In this document: positions 23,470 through 35,937 of the stretch, in pieces
How positions within the stretch are numbered: position 1 is the stretch's first letter
Layout of the letters: each line of letters opens with the position of its first letter
DNA from: Diabrotica undecimpunctata
Lineage: Eukaryota; Arthropoda; Insecta; Coleoptera; Chrysomelidae
Length of the DNA: 64,000 nucleotides
Assembly (NCBI RefSeq): GCF_040954645.1
Contig: NC_092808.1
Coordinates: forward strand, 83,821,389 to 83,885,388
Direction: 5' to 3'
The notes under the pieces: model-generated
What the model was told of the DNA's origin: nothing
The model's input: only the letters and a program-made list of their open reading frames with translations
The model's database searches: none
Translations under genes and position numbers: made by a program

Positions 23470-23990
23470 GTTAACTTGTTCTTCTTTTGGTGCCACATTA
23501 CGTTCTTCTTACGTTGACAATTAGATTGGCGAGTGGTTTATGATCTTAAGATAATCTAAAGACACTTGTATTTCTGTCCAATCGTTAGTGTTCTTGGCAA
23601 GCCGTGACATAAGCTCTCTTTAAATTCCTTAGTGACCATCATTTTTACCTTTTACGTCTCTAGAAGATTTATCGTATTAGCCTTTGGGTCCAGGTCTTGG
23701 TGCCATGTAACGACACCAGGCGTAGTTTTAGGTTTAAGTGGGGTTGGAGAAGAACAATTTTATTTTTATAAATTTTGCGAGCTGCTTCAATACTGCTCTT
23801 TATATCTTGACTTGGGTCTGGTTGTCTTTTAATGTGCCATCCCAGATATTTAAAGTAAGTAAATCTCTTAATACCAGTTTGTTTTTTTTACCATTGATTT
23901 TTACTGCAAAGTCTTTATATTGCTGTATTATTTTAAATAAATAATATAAATTCTGTTTCTTAATATTGATTTATATTTTTTGCCAAAATA
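23470..23990 (-). pseudogene. RTE-like LINE RT thumb fragment
   Basis: The minus strand encodes TYFKYLGWHIKRQPDPSQDI and KSSIEAARK, which match the FKYLG...DxxxEIKxRIExAR block after the RT palm of RTE-type LINEs. An asparagine-leucine block (LNLKLR) follows out of frame. Both ends are missing. Confidence 0.55.
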
Positions 23991-24353
23991 TTTGGATTAA
24001 CCACTAAATTCGTTGTGTATTAAAAATAAGAACATTTTATTTAATTATTAACCAATTAACATACATTTATTTAAAGTACAAATTACGGTGCAGTAACCCC
24101 GGAGGTCAGCAATCCCAATCAGCAGTTTTTTCAGCATTTAATTTTTATATAAAAGAAATACTATTGTAATTAAATTCAGTTATTTTCAATCAATAAAGCA
24201 GTGCAGTATAGTAAGTTATGTTACAGTTCTACCAAAAAATTATAAACCACAAATAAATTTTGAAATTAAAGTTAATTATCATAAACTTGGGACTAAACTA
24301 CTGCCATCGGTTGAATTAAAATCAATCTCGACTTCAATTTGCTCAAAACAATC
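23991..24353. other. No gene recognised
   Basis: AT-rich sequence that was the target flank of the full-length LINE. Confidence 0.4.
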
Positions 24354-24367
24354 GTTTGTCTAGATTT
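24354..24367. repeat. Target-site duplication of the full-length LINE, left
   Basis: GTTTGTCTAGATTT, identical to 29921-29934. The poly-A tail (T-run on the plus strand) follows directly, so the left end is exact only to within a few T residues. Confidence 0.9.
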
Positions 24368-24522
24368 TTTTTTTTTTTTTTTATTTTAATTAACGTGTCT
24401 CGACTACGAGATCATTGACACGATGACAGTATAATACAATATAAAGTATATACAATTTTACATTTGACAATATACAGTACTTATTTTTTACAAATTTAAC
24501 CGTTACACTTAATTATTAAACT

Positions 24523-27500
24523 TTAGAGTTTACTAAGCACTTCAATGTCTTTTAAATATTTAAACAGGTTTACAAATTGCTGAGTTTCACTTAACATTTC
24601 TTTAATATTATCTCCCAACTGGTGTTGTTTTCTTTTAGCAGAAAGATGCGGACATTCTATAAGAAAATGTCTGACTGTTAAGAGACTGCTGCAATGGCTG
24701 CATGAAGGTGGATCGGTAGATGCCATTAGAAAGCCATGTGTAAGACGAGTATGTCCAAGTCTTAATCTTCTTAGAATAACCTTGTGTCTTCTGGGCATAG
24801 GTGGTAGCTCTAAGGAAGGTATAACTGGTTGTATATCGTGTAAGTGACTCTGAGTTTTATTCCAATTAGCTTGCCATTTGTCATATATACGCTTCTTAAA
24901 CATTTTCTTAATATCATTATGCAACTGGATATTTGATATAGGTATATCCAAAGTAGAAGCTTCTTTTGCGGCTACATCTGCAGCCTCATTTCCTACAACT
25001 CCTACATGTGAAGATACAAAGACAATAGTGACAATTACTCCATGATCCGTAAGTTTATTATATATGTCATGTATTAAATTTACCAGAGGATGATCTGAGA
25101 ATATGTTTTTGATTACTTGTATTGATGATAAGGAGTCAGTGCAAATCGCTACATTGCGGTCAGTTGGTTCCAACATACGAAAAGCCTCGACGATACCATA
25201 TAGTTCTGCAGTATATACACTACAAACGGCAGGAAGTTTGATTAGTTTTGTAGTGCTGAAAGAGGAAACAACAGCACTACCCACCCCTACATCATTTTTA
25301 GAGGCATCTGTATAAAGAACTTTACGAAACTGATTTCGATTAAGTATGTCTAGGAACAATTGTTTAATTATAGCTTTAGGAGTATCATGTTTATTGAAAG
25401 AGCAAAGGGAAGTATTGACATTCGGAAGTTGCTTATGCCACGGAGGAAGTGTAGAGATATGAAAGGGTGAAGTTTCAGAAAGATCAAAACCATCGAGAAT
25501 AGAATTTAGTATGCAAGAGAGGGGTTGTGCAGCTCTAGTGGTCTGAGAATGATGAATGAGATTATTTGGTTGTATAATTAGTTGATAGACTGGATTTTGT
25601 GGATTGGCTGATAAGCTAGCTGCATATGACAAAAGAAGATGTTGTCTCCTTAACCAGAGTGGTGGTTCGTTAGCTTCACAGTGCATACTTTGAGCTGGGC
25701 TAGATCTGAAAGCACCTAAGCAGATCCTAAGACCCGTATTATGTACGGAGTCAAGAGCTTTTAGATGTGACTTGGAGGCAGACATATAGACAAAACTACC
25801 ATAGTCTATTTTTGAGCGAATAATGGATCTGTAAACTGTAAGCAATACCTCTTCGTCGGTTCCCCAATGAAAATGTGCTAAACTTTTTAGGATATTAATA
25901 TTTTTTAAGCAGTTGCCTTTCGTTTCCTTTATGTGTGTATTCCAAGTAAGTCTGGAGTCGAAGGTCAGTCCTAAGACTTTATGATGATCAATAACATCTA
26001 GTACTACTCCGTTGTATGTCAAAATTGGATTATCTTCTGTCGTTTTTCTGCTAAATCTCATGATTTTAGTTTTTTGAGAAGAGAAGGAAAGCCCAATATG
26101 CCTCGACCATCTTTCTATATTATCAATGGCTGTTTGCATTAGTCGACAGGTTGTTTCGGTATTCTTTCCTCTGCAAAAGAGTACAAGGTCATCAGCGTAT
26201 AATGCGTGTTTAACTGGAAGATGAATTCTTTTGCCTACATCATTAAATGCCAAACTAAACAGAGTTGTGCTTATAACAGAACCTTGTGGTACGCCATTAT
26301 GTTGAATACGAGTAGATGACCGCTTTCCGTTTAAAATAACTTTAAAAGTTCTATCATCTAAAAAATTCTGCACAAAGTAGTATATGTTTCCACCAAGTCC
26401 ACATTGTTGAAGTTTTTGGAGTATTATAGATTTTTGAACAGTGTCAAAGGCTCCTTCTACATCAAAAAAGGCTGCTAATAAATCTTGTTTACAGGCCATA
26501 GAGTCGGAAATATGTGACTGTAAAATTACCAAATTATCTGATGTGGAGCGATGAGATCTAAAACCGGATTGTGCCGGTGAAATAATTCTATTTTTTTCCA
26601 AAAACTAGATCAATCTTTTGTTAACCATTTTCTCCATTAATTTGCACATGGTGCACGTCAGTGATATTGGCCTATATAAATTAGATAAGCTTTGTGTTTG
26701 GTTATGAACTTTTTTAATTGGTATAATATATGATTCTCGCCACAGCTTAGGAAAATTATAACTGTTCCAAATACCGTTGTAAAATTTTAATAAAACAATG
26801 ATACACGGAGTCGATAATTTCTTTAAGAATATGAAAGGAATGTCATCTGGACCAGAGGCTGTGTTTTTACACAAATCGAGTGCCGTCATTAGTTCCTCTA
26901 AGGTAAATGGTGTGTTAATAGGATCGATTTCTTGTACAGTTTTTATTGTGGAGGCATTTTCGGTTAATGTGCCTGATGATATGTTAGGTGAGTATTGTCT
27001 TTTGGATTTTTGTTCAAACGTATCAGCTAGTAAATTGGCAATGCGTTGTGTGTCATTGATAACGATGTTTTTATAGCTTATACTTTGAATACCAAAACTT
27101 GTCTTACGGCCCTGCATTTGTCGTATTTTCGTCCATACTTCCGCAGAAGGAGTGTTGGTTTTTAGTGATGAAGTATATTCTCTCCATGAAATTTTCTTGT
27201 TTTCTTTTACCACGTATTTTGCTCTGGCCTTTAGTTTTTTAAATTGCACAAAATCTTCGTTATTTCGAGTTCTTCGATATTTGTTTAATGCTTTTTTGCA
27301 TTGACGAACTGCATATTCACAGTCCTTATTCCACCATGGTACTTTCTTCCGTCTATAGGTTGTAGAAGTTTTGCCAATATGTAAATCAGCTGCAGAGATA
27401 ATGCAGTGGATAAAAAGGTTCAGAGATTCGTCTACGTCATCAGAAAGAGACAGAAGTGAAAGTTTTTTTTCGAGATACGAGCAGAAGCCAATCCAATCTG

Positions 27501-28200
27501 CATTGGCGATTCGCCATTTGGGTACATTATAATTGCTAGATTTATTCTCGCTATTTGAAATCAGAATTGGAAAGTGGTTGCTATTAAAGAGACTGTCGAG
27601 GACATGCCAGTTTAATAGAGATGATGACTTTGGCTCAGAAAAGCTCAAATCAATTGTTGAAAATGTGCCAGAAGATATATTGCAGTATGTGCTTGATCCG
27701 GTATTTGATAGACAAGTGCTAGAACAATTTAATACATTTTCAATGACTTTTCCCCTTCCAAATGTTTTATCAGAGCCCCACATAATATTATGTGCATTAA
27801 AATCACCCACAAGGAGATAAGGAGTGGGGAGTTGATGGATTAAATCATACAGTTCCTCTTCTGAAAGTTTGTAATTAGGTGGTATGTAAATGCTGCATAC
27901 TGTAATTTTGCTGGGGCACCAGATGGAGACTGCGACTGCTTCAATGCCAGTAGTGAGTATGTGATGTGTAGAAAACAGATCTCTGGAAACAAAAATTGAG
28001 GTGCCGCCACTGGCTCTCAGGAAGTCCTTTCGTAGACAATGGTAACCTTCGTAATTTTTAAGTTGTCCAATTTTGGTATCTTTAAAGTTTGTCTCTTGTA
28101 AACATATAAAATCTGCTTCTGTTTCTGCGATCAATTGTTGGATTCTTTCGTATCTCGGATAGAATCCGTCACAATTCCATTGAATTAATTTGAAAAGTAA
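24523..28200 (-). pseudogene. LINE ORF2: endonuclease, reverse transcriptase, RNase H
   Basis: One frame of about 1,225 codons with a single internal stop (TAG, 26605-26607). The N-terminal endonuclease shows IQWNCDGFYP, DFICLQETNFKD (catalytic Glu), LLVGDFNAHNIMWG (Asp/Asn) and FNSNHFPIL (usual SDHFP, here N-H). The linker has VPWWNKDCEYAVRQCKKALN. The RT has NTASGPDDIPFIF, LYRPISLTC, AFFDVEGAFDTV, HNGVPQGSVISTTLF and HALYADDLVLF with both catalytic aspartates. RNase H has KVLYTDASKNDVGVGSAV, YTAELYGIVEAF, ICTDSLSSIQ and VSSHVGVVGNEAADVAAK. The end has CSHCSSLLTVRHFLIECPHL. The TAG replaces the Trp codon kept in copy 2 (TWLLQK at 17.67 kb). No ATG follows the upstream stop in frame before the endonuclease, so ORF2 start is probably by coupling with ORF1. 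Confidence 0.92.
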
Positions 28201-28208
28201 CTAAGTAA

Positions 28209-29550
28209 TTAAAAGGTAGATTTTTGGGACTTTTGTGATGTATCTAAGAGATAATCGTCGTCAGTTGATGATTGTGATACTTAAGCGTTGCTATTATCTG
28301 TGGTTAAATATTTCTTTAATTTTTTCGTTGTTCTGGTAACTCTACCCTTAACAGATCTTTCTGTTAAAGAAGGATATAGCTTATACATATCGTCCAACAG
28401 GACCTGTATATCTGTAGTAATTTGCAGAGCTTCGATTACTGGGTTGCCGTTGCCAAATGAGTTCTCGAGGAATGCAATAATCTGATCAGCTGTTAACGAA
28501 TAGTCATTCGGATTTGTGTTACAGAGATTTTGTATAATTGTCTTTGTGTTGTCTGATAAAATAGCTTCGTTTATGGACTGCATCCTAGGTTTCTTCTTAA
28601 CTAATTTTGGTTTATCAGTGCTGGAGGAGTGCTCAGGAGGGGGCATTACATCAACGTCGGATGTCTGATCTTCAAGAGAATTTGTGTCATTAGTTGATGA
28701 ATGCAGTCGTTTGACACCTGGTGCTGGTAATAATGTAGTTGCTTGAATATTCTCAGAATTTGTATCAATTATTGTAGTTGTTGACAATGTTGATGGTAAA
28801 TTATTTGATTGCGGCACTGAGGTTGTTTGTGTATTTGTGTTAGGACATTTGTTTGCTGTATGTCCAGGTTGTTTACAAAGGAAACATTCCATACGATCTG
28901 TAGACAAGAATATTCTATATGCAATATTCTCATGCTGTATTAAAAGTGACGTTTGAAGCTCGTAGTTCTCAGTAGCTGGAATAACGTAGACTTGACGTCT
29001 GAAACTCATAATATGCGAGTACTCATCTCCTGGGATACCTGCCTTTAATAATGATATAGGCGACACCATTTGAAGTCCGAAATCTTTGAGTGCTTGTTCT
29101 ATGATCTCGTTAGGTATGGATGGACAGACATTTGATATTAATATTCTCTTAGCTGGAGAAATTAGTCTTATACTCAGCTCAACGGAATTTACAGTTACAG
29201 TGGAATGCTCTAATATAAGCTGGTCTACAAGTTCGGTTCTTGATAAGTAGATACACACTCGGTTGTTTGATATTTTCGATGCAAAACAAACATTTTTGGG
29301 ATTAACGATGCTTTCAACTGCTTTAACGTAGTCCAATAACACAAGATTGGGATGAGAATGTATGATAATTGCTTGTTCTTTTTTTTGGAAAAATAGGTTT
29401 AGGTCTTGTTTTGGCTGCAGCAACGTATGAAGTTGTAGGTGTATTGTTTTCTCCGTCATTCGTTAACATTATTGATTTAGTTACGTTTGAAGTAGTTTGT
29501 TCAATTTCGTTGCCCTTGTAGTCAAAAGCAACAGGTTTAGGATTATCCAT
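28209..29550 (-). pseudogene. LINE ORF1 (Gag-like, CCHC) with frame switch
   Basis: The ATG at 29550-29548 starts a frame (DNPKPVAFDYKGNE ... RPKPIFPKKR) that reaches an A-run (plus-strand T-run 29379-29386). The homologous continuation (EQAIIIHSHPNLVLLDYVKA) is one base forward, then runs open to TAA at 28283-28281. It contains KRILISNVCPSIPNEIIEQA, the knuckle CFLCKQPGHTANKC and QVLLDDMYKLYPSLTERS. Past that TAA the same frame continues with QSSTDDDYLLDTSQKSQKS to a second TAA at 28211-28209; copy 2 has the homologous tail, so the first stop truncates the C-terminus by about 24 residues. The switch at the A-run is shared with copy 2. Confidence 0.88.
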
Positions 29551-29920
29551 AGTGGTTGTAATTATTGGCCAGTATCTAGATAACAACAACACACCATTTC
29601 GTATTACTGGTTGTCTATAAAATTGGCGTAAAGCGAAAGGCGATTTGAAATATATTAGTGTTTCACTAATGAGCACAAAAAAGTTTAAAGATAAACAAAA
29701 TAAACAGTTCAATGCAACAATAATTATAGTCAGATATTAAATATTACATTTTCGCTTACTCGTAGGCAAAAGTTAATAGCAGTTTCCAATAAACTACACT
29801 TTTATGTTTATATGTCAAAAATTTAGTAAATTTACAATCCAAATATTCACTTTAAAAACTTGAATAACGATTCTCGACATACAGAACGACCTTCACACGT
29901 TCAGTCACCGGAATCCAATG

Positions 29921-29934
29921 GTTTGTCTAGATTT
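29921..29934. repeat. Target-site duplication of the full-length LINE, right
   Basis: GTTTGTCTAGATTT, an exact copy of 24354-24367, directly before the 5' end of the element (minus strand). Confidence 0.9.
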
Positions 29935-30186
29935 AAATCTTTAGAAGGACCCTTTATGACGAAATTTCTAGCAAAGCATTTTATTGACCCATACTCATTA
30001 TCCTCTAAACCAAAGAGGACCTAAACGGTTTAGTTTGAGGTAAAGGTCTTTTAGATCCGTACCGCATTCATAAAAAACCTCACATTTCCGGTTGGAATAA
30101 TAAAGATTTTGATGATCTGGCAACGAAACTATTTGTTGGAGAATATTTTACTTTATTTTAATAAATATTTTATTCTGTTATCTATG

Positions 30187-30219
<33 letters not shown>

Positions 30220-30224
30220 TTATA

Positions 30225-30282
<58 letters not shown>

Positions 30283-30470
30283 TTCCAAAATTATATTTTT
30301 AAAAATTATTTATTTAACATAAAATAGTAACAATACGTTTTACTATGATACAATCAGAATCTAGACTAACTTACAATAAAATTTTTATACAGAATGAAAT
30401 ATAATAGTAAAAATGCAATGTATAACATTCAGAACGTATGTTGTCTTAATCAGCGTTGTTCAGTTCACTG

Positions 30471-30554
<84 letters not shown>

Positions 30555-31679
30555 ATAGCTTTTGCTATGTTTATTCTTTGTTTAGAGTTCTTCTGTTTTT
30601 TGAGTTATATCTTTATATCTCATAATATGACAAAAATTACGTTTTCTTTTTAACGATTGGTAATCTGATGCACACTCTGCTCTTCTATTTACTCTTACAT
30701 CCATTTTTAGAATTGATGAAGTTTGTTGCATGATTATATAAACAACTATTTATTTTTTAAAAACGATAAATAACAAAAACATATAAATTTTTAATTAGGT
30801 ATGATACAAAATACGAGTATTTTTAAAAGCTCATGCAAAATTTCAAATACGAAATACATAAGATATTCTTTAAGAGTAACCAAATTACCACCTTTGATTA
30901 AATACATTTTCTTTTGATTTCAGTAACTTTAAAAATACTGGCAATATTATTATGTGGCATATTCTTCACAGAAGATGACAGAAATGACAACTTCACCATA
31001 TCTCAATTGGTTTATACTGTGATAAAAAATACTTTTAAGTGCCCAGCCAATTCGCGACCTCAGCTCATTACCTATCTTTTGAGGCGTATTGTGGTTTTCT
31101 TTAGAAGAATGTAGTTAGCGTATTAGCTGTTAAATTACTGTTTGTCCCTGTGTGATTGCCTGTAGTATCGTTTGTTAGTTCTTCTATTTACATTTTCTAT
31201 TTTAATAAAAAGAAGATATATTCAGTTTCATCGTTACTGCATATCGCTCTATGACCATCTATGAAAAAGCTTTTTTTTTTCTTAGATGTAATCGCACATT
31301 TTTTTCTCTAATTTATCATTTATAATATAATATTAATATTAATAAATAACTTCGTTTGAATAATTTTGTATAATGATTTTGTTTTCACATTCACAATTTA
31401 AATTTTTTTAGGGACTTTAAATTTCCAAGAAGAAACTGCAGTTAGTTTACGAACCGTTTTATATTGAATGGTCGTAGTGTGATATTTTTTATTACTGTAT
31501 CACTTTATCCTATCAAAATTAATGTAAAAAGTTGATTAAATAATAGTGTTTTTGTTTATAAACTAAAAAATGCATTTTCTTCTAATTGTTTGGTCAATTT
31601 GTTGCGTTGAGTTTTTAGATATTATTTTACTATTTTACATTTTATTACCTGGGTTTTTTTCTATTTTTGTCCGGAATTA
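29935..31679. other. AT-rich sequence with two TA microsatellites
   Basis: No gene recognised. TA arrays lie at about 30186-30279 and 30474-30552 and generate long Tyr-Ile frames that are not genes. Confidence 0.6.
30474..30552. repeat. (TA)n microsatellite
   Basis: About 39 TA units without interruption. A second, interrupted array lies at 30186-30279. Confidence 0.95.
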
Positions 31680-31890
31680 GCCATAATTTTACTTTAAAAT
31701 TAAGTTTATTTGACGGTTCTATTTCCACTTATGAAATAGTTCTTAATATACAAAACATTAATATTAATGTTCACTAAACGTCAAATTAGTTTAATTTTAA
31801 AGTAAAATCGTGTCTTATTCCTAACACAAAATGAAAATTGCATTAAGATGACACAAGGTAATAGCTTTAGAATTATATCTGGTTTTATAA
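31680..31890. repeat. Dispersed repeat, palindromic copy
   Basis: TAATTTTACTTTAAAATTAA at about 31685 reappears reversed as TTTAATTTTAAAGTAAAAT near 31790, around the core TATTTCCACTTATGAAATAG at 31723-31742. The right side continues into the block shared with 61935-62030 and 6435-6530. It looks like a hairpin-forming non-autonomous element. Confidence 0.6.
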
Positions 31891-32889
31891 ATAATTTACG
31901 TTTTAATATTGAAATCCTATAAACCAGTGGTTATTTTTTGTATGTAAATCACATTTAATTATGAATTTATAGCTTTCATCATTGTATGTATTGATTTTTC
32001 TTTAACGGTAATGTTGTGAACAATTAATTTAATTGATTAAACTTTCATTAATTTATGTTTATAAATTAATGAAAGTAGTAACTAAATTGGCTTAAACGTT
32101 TCCATTATAATAACCTGTTTCGTTATATTGTAATATTTCATAATACAATTTTCGTATTATACGTTATATTTAATTAGGCTTATACCTCCCAACTTCTTGA
32201 AGTTATTAAAGTATTTATTATAGTAGCGAGCGGATTGTCTAAATATCTCTTATGATTCATTAGTAAAGCGAGCCACAGATATAAAGTTTACAAATAGTTA
32301 CTTATATAGTGTACTGTTTCGAATATTTTTTTATGATGGTAAAGGTAACACTAACACCAATAAAAATTAAAAAACAAATAAGTAAAATAATATCAGATAT
32401 AGTTGTTTTTTTTTCTCGTTGTTTAAGAACAAACAACGAGAGCAACAATTACTCTCTGTCTAGAGAATACAATATGGCATAATATAAACACCTGGCATTG
32501 ATACTTAATCGAGAATTTATAAAGTTGTTATTAGGTCTATAATACGCAGGTGCTAGACCAGAAATAATAAAAAGCAAAAGACTGGTTGAAACAACATAAG
32601 TAAAGGTACTTTGTGGCATACCTCGAAACACTCTTCTAGAAAAGAATGTCAGATCTAGAAAAAACATATAGCATATGCAAGAATACATTTATATACTACA
32701 AAATTTTGGAGTTGGTTTAAGTAACTAAATTAGACAAGTAAAAAGAAGCATAAGCATAGATAGGAAGAAGTCATACATCAAGCCTATGGGACGATGAGGA
32801 TAAGTACTTATCGGATCGCTATCGTATGACTTTTACTTAAGTGGCGCAGTTGCTGTATATTTATTAGTTAAAAATTTCATGCAAGAGAC
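31891..32889. other. No gene recognised
   Basis: AT-rich. Small perfect hairpins occur at about 32036-32072 (CTTTCATTAATTTA with its complement) and 32418-32443 (CTCGTTGTTT with its complement). The minus-strand frame at 32449-32688 shows no known motif. Confidence 0.4.
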
Positions 32890-33780
32890 AATTTTTGTGT
32901 ATTCTTGTATTTCTATGTATTTCTTGTAATTTTATTTATTAGTTTTCTTGTAGTCCAAGGTATCTTTAGCATCCTTCTATAAATTAACATTTCCAATGCT
33001 TCAATTCTGTTCATAGTTGATACTCTTAGTGTCTACACTTCTGCTCCATACCAAAATACTGACCAAATATAGCACTTAACGATTCTTATTCTTAGTTCTA
33101 AACTAAGATGATTTGTGCAAATAAATATTTTTATTTTCGTAAAAATAGTTTTAGTCACTGCTAGTTTTTGTTTTATTTCTATGTCTAAATCTAGTTGCTC
33201 TATTAAGACAGTTCCCAAATACGTAATTTTATCAAAATTGTCAACCTGGACTTCATTTAATTAAAGCTCTGCGTGTGGATGTGGGTTAAAACTAAAGACT
33301 AAAAATTTGGTTGTGTTTGAGTTTATTTCCTTTTTTATTTTAGTTGATATAGTTTATTTATTTTTGAGTATCTAATTACAATAAGTAGGCCCCATGTTGA
33401 TTCCATACGACTGTGCCTTAAGTGACTTTTTAAATAGCTGGTCCTTGTAAACAATAAACACGTTGGGGGACAAAATGCAACCTTGTCTGACTCCTAGTTG
33501 CATCAAGATTTCGACGGTGTAACTCTCTCCAATTTTTACGATACCAGTTTAATTTTAATACAGATTTTTAATGCAACGAATATCTTTGTCATATTTTTCT
33601 ATATATTTTAGCATCTGGAATAATTTTACATGCTGTACTTTATCGAATGGCTTGTCGAAGTCAACAACGCATGCAAAGACATCTTTTTTCAATAACGGCA
33701 TTTTTGTAATAGGATATTTAGCGCAAAAATTTAGTTTCCTTTGTATGTTATTATATTTTTGCATCATCTGCAAGAGTGAA
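32890..33780 (-). pseudogene. RTE-like LINE RT fragment
   Basis: The minus strand carries RT motif A and after (FACVVDFDKPFDKVQHVKLF, usual DFEKAFDRVKH), DIRCIKNLYWNQT, VRQGCILSPNVF and then, after loss of motif C, KFLVFSFNPHPHAEL, ITYLGTVLIEQLDLDIEIKQ and LSLELRIRIVKCYIWSVFWY followed by NRIEALEMLIYRRMLKIPW. This is the canonical order for RTE-type LINEs of insects. Stops are few, so it is younger than the other RTE pieces. The endonuclease and 5' part are missing. Confidence 0.8.
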
Positions 33781-35204
33781 ACTGTTATTGTATTTTTTTG
33801 TTTTTTTTTTTTCAGTATGGGTACCTTTTTCTGATTAAAAAAATCTGAGTATATTGCATTGGGCTAAATTGATTTTGGTTGGTTTCATAGAGTGTAAGGT
33901 GTAAAAGGTAAGTGACATATTTTCTTTCAATCTATATATTGATAATCAACTGCTGTAGAAATATTAGTTGTTTCTGGTAGAAAGGAAAACTGCTAACTAC
34001 GATTTCAGAAACAATTTGGCGCAGATCGGACAAAGTTATTTTTCTAGTTCTAAAAACACTTAGATATTATTTCAAGGGTTCTTAGTTTAGAAAAGATATC
34101 TATCGAATATTATCAAAGTAGTAAGTCATAAATTATAAGGAAAAAAAGAAGTTAGGTAAGACTGACTATAAATTTGATAAAAAAATGCAGAAAAAAAATA
34201 AAAAAATTGGATATTTCTGTTCCTAGGCAATTCTGCTCCTCATATCTAACTTTCATTATTTAATGTTAAATTGATAATTTTACTGCCTACCATTTCTACA
34301 TACTAGGCATGTGTGAATAGATTCTAACTCGTTTAATAAACTATTACAGAAAGTTTTTAATGCGAAGGATACTGTCTTTTACAGCACAACCTGTCCCTTT
34401 TAACATTTTTTTGACCTTATCGGTTATACTAGCTGGAAATAGAAATTTTATATCATTTATTTTGTAAGGACGACTGTAAAATGTATTTATACCCATCAAA
34501 TGTTTGATATAGCCCATAAATACCTGAGTAGTAATCTTTTATTAAAAACCACTACCATTGCATTTGAAACTAATTAACTGTTGTTGCTTGACTGTAAATT
34601 ACTGATAAACATAAAAAATTTAAGAATTTAAATAATTAAAACTTTTTGATTATTTAGAATTACTAAAATCGAATCGTGACTTAAAGTCATATTGTAGTAA
34701 TATTTATCAAAATTTGATTTTTAATGAACAAAAAATAGGTAAAAAAAAATAATTTTTTTTTAATTAATTTTATAAAACTTATCTAAAGCTGATAGACGTA
34801 AAAAATTTAACACCGCCTGATATAACTGACAGTGCTAATATAACGGCAAGCGACTTGCGGCCAAAAATTGATTAAAAATTTTATGCCCGACTTACTGCTG
34901 AGGGTAACAGTTTTTTAAAAAACAAAGTGTAAACGGGATGAACAGTATATATTATTCAATGACTATTGGGTATACTTCACTGTTTTATGGACAAAAGAAT
35001 ATATATTTTCCAAATACCATGCAATTATGTGAGCTACGTGGTAAAAATATAGCCAATATCGTATACAAATTTAGATATAACTTTTGTATTTATCGAAATC
35101 AACCTTCACATCGTATTTAATATAGACGGTAATTATATTTTAAATATAATATTTATATGGGATTAAACCACAATTATTGGTTTTAATGAAAATTGTATTG
35201 TTAA
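33781..35204. other. No gene recognised
   Basis: AT-rich sequence; no frame, terminal repeat or array supported. Confidence 0.4.
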
Positions 35205-35470
35205 CTAACCAATGTTCGACGTTGAGATTTCCACTCCGGAAATAGTTTTTAAAAAAGATTATTATACAAATTTTTAAAAATACATAACCAAACTTTTTGT
35301 TATTGATTATGTTATTTTAAAATTGGCATGCTTGAGCTCGGTCTTATAGGTAAGCAGCATGTAATGGCTGAAGAAAATTTGACGGTATTTTTACTCTAGG
35401 AATAACAAATTCTGACTGTTTTTTTGTATTTTGTATTAAACTTTTGTGTAAAAAACTTTATCGTAATGAC
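35205..35470 (+). repeat. Dispersed repeat family, copy 2
   Basis: Same block order as 19055-19310: GATTTCCACTCCGGAAATAG, then CTTTTTGTTATTG, TTGGCATGCTTGAG, CTTATAGGTAAGCAGCATG and TTTTGTGTAAAAAACTTT. The two copies are diverged but collinear over about 250 bp. Confidence 0.7.
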
Positions 35471-35795
35471 AGGGGTCAAACCAGACTGACTCAATGTGGT
35501 TTGACCCTTGAAAGAGCTTAAACTATCATCCAAATGAAGCCAGCGGTCAAAATGAGAAAAAATTACCAACAAATAATATAAATGAACGATAGTGCTTATA
35601 TACAGTTTTTCTTGTGATTTTTTGTCTTTTTTCTCGTTTAGTTAGTTAAGTTATCGTAGAGCTTTTATAACATCTAAAAAATCCTACAAATTTTTGAACT
35701 GTGATGCTTTTAAAAAAAGAATAAAAGCGAAACATATTTAAGTAAATCAATGAAGTAGTTGACGACTTTCATTTTCCAATTATTGGAAATATTAT
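35471..35795. other. No gene recognised
   Basis: Contains a short inverted repeat around 35473-35512 (GGGTCAAACCA, then TGGTTTGACCC). Otherwise unremarkable. Confidence 0.4.

Positions 35796-35937
<142 letters not shown>

Larger units (their letters stand above)
24368..29920 (-). mobile_element. Full-length I-clade LINE (copy 1)
   Basis: A complete non-LTR retrotransposon on the minus strand: 5'UTR (29920 to about 29551), ORF1 with one CCHC knuckle, ORF2 with APE endonuclease, RT, RNase H and a C-terminal CCHC, a short 3'UTR and a poly-A tail of about 15. Perfect 14-bp duplications flank it, so it inserted by target-primed reverse transcription and not long ago. RNase H plus a single-knuckle ORF1 place it in the I group rather than Jockey or RTE. 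About 5.55 kb. Related but diverged copies lie at 14.6-19 kb, 5-10 kb and 39-42 kb. Confidence 0.92.

Noticed and set aside
26599..26607. Separate gene starting just after the TAG in ORF2
   Set aside because: The frame is continuous with the endonuclease part and homologous to an unbroken stretch in the related copy; the apparent start is a TTG codon.
30109..30653. Long Tyr-Ile frames over TA arrays
   Set aside because: Translation of a (TA)n microsatellite, as also at 35710-36055.
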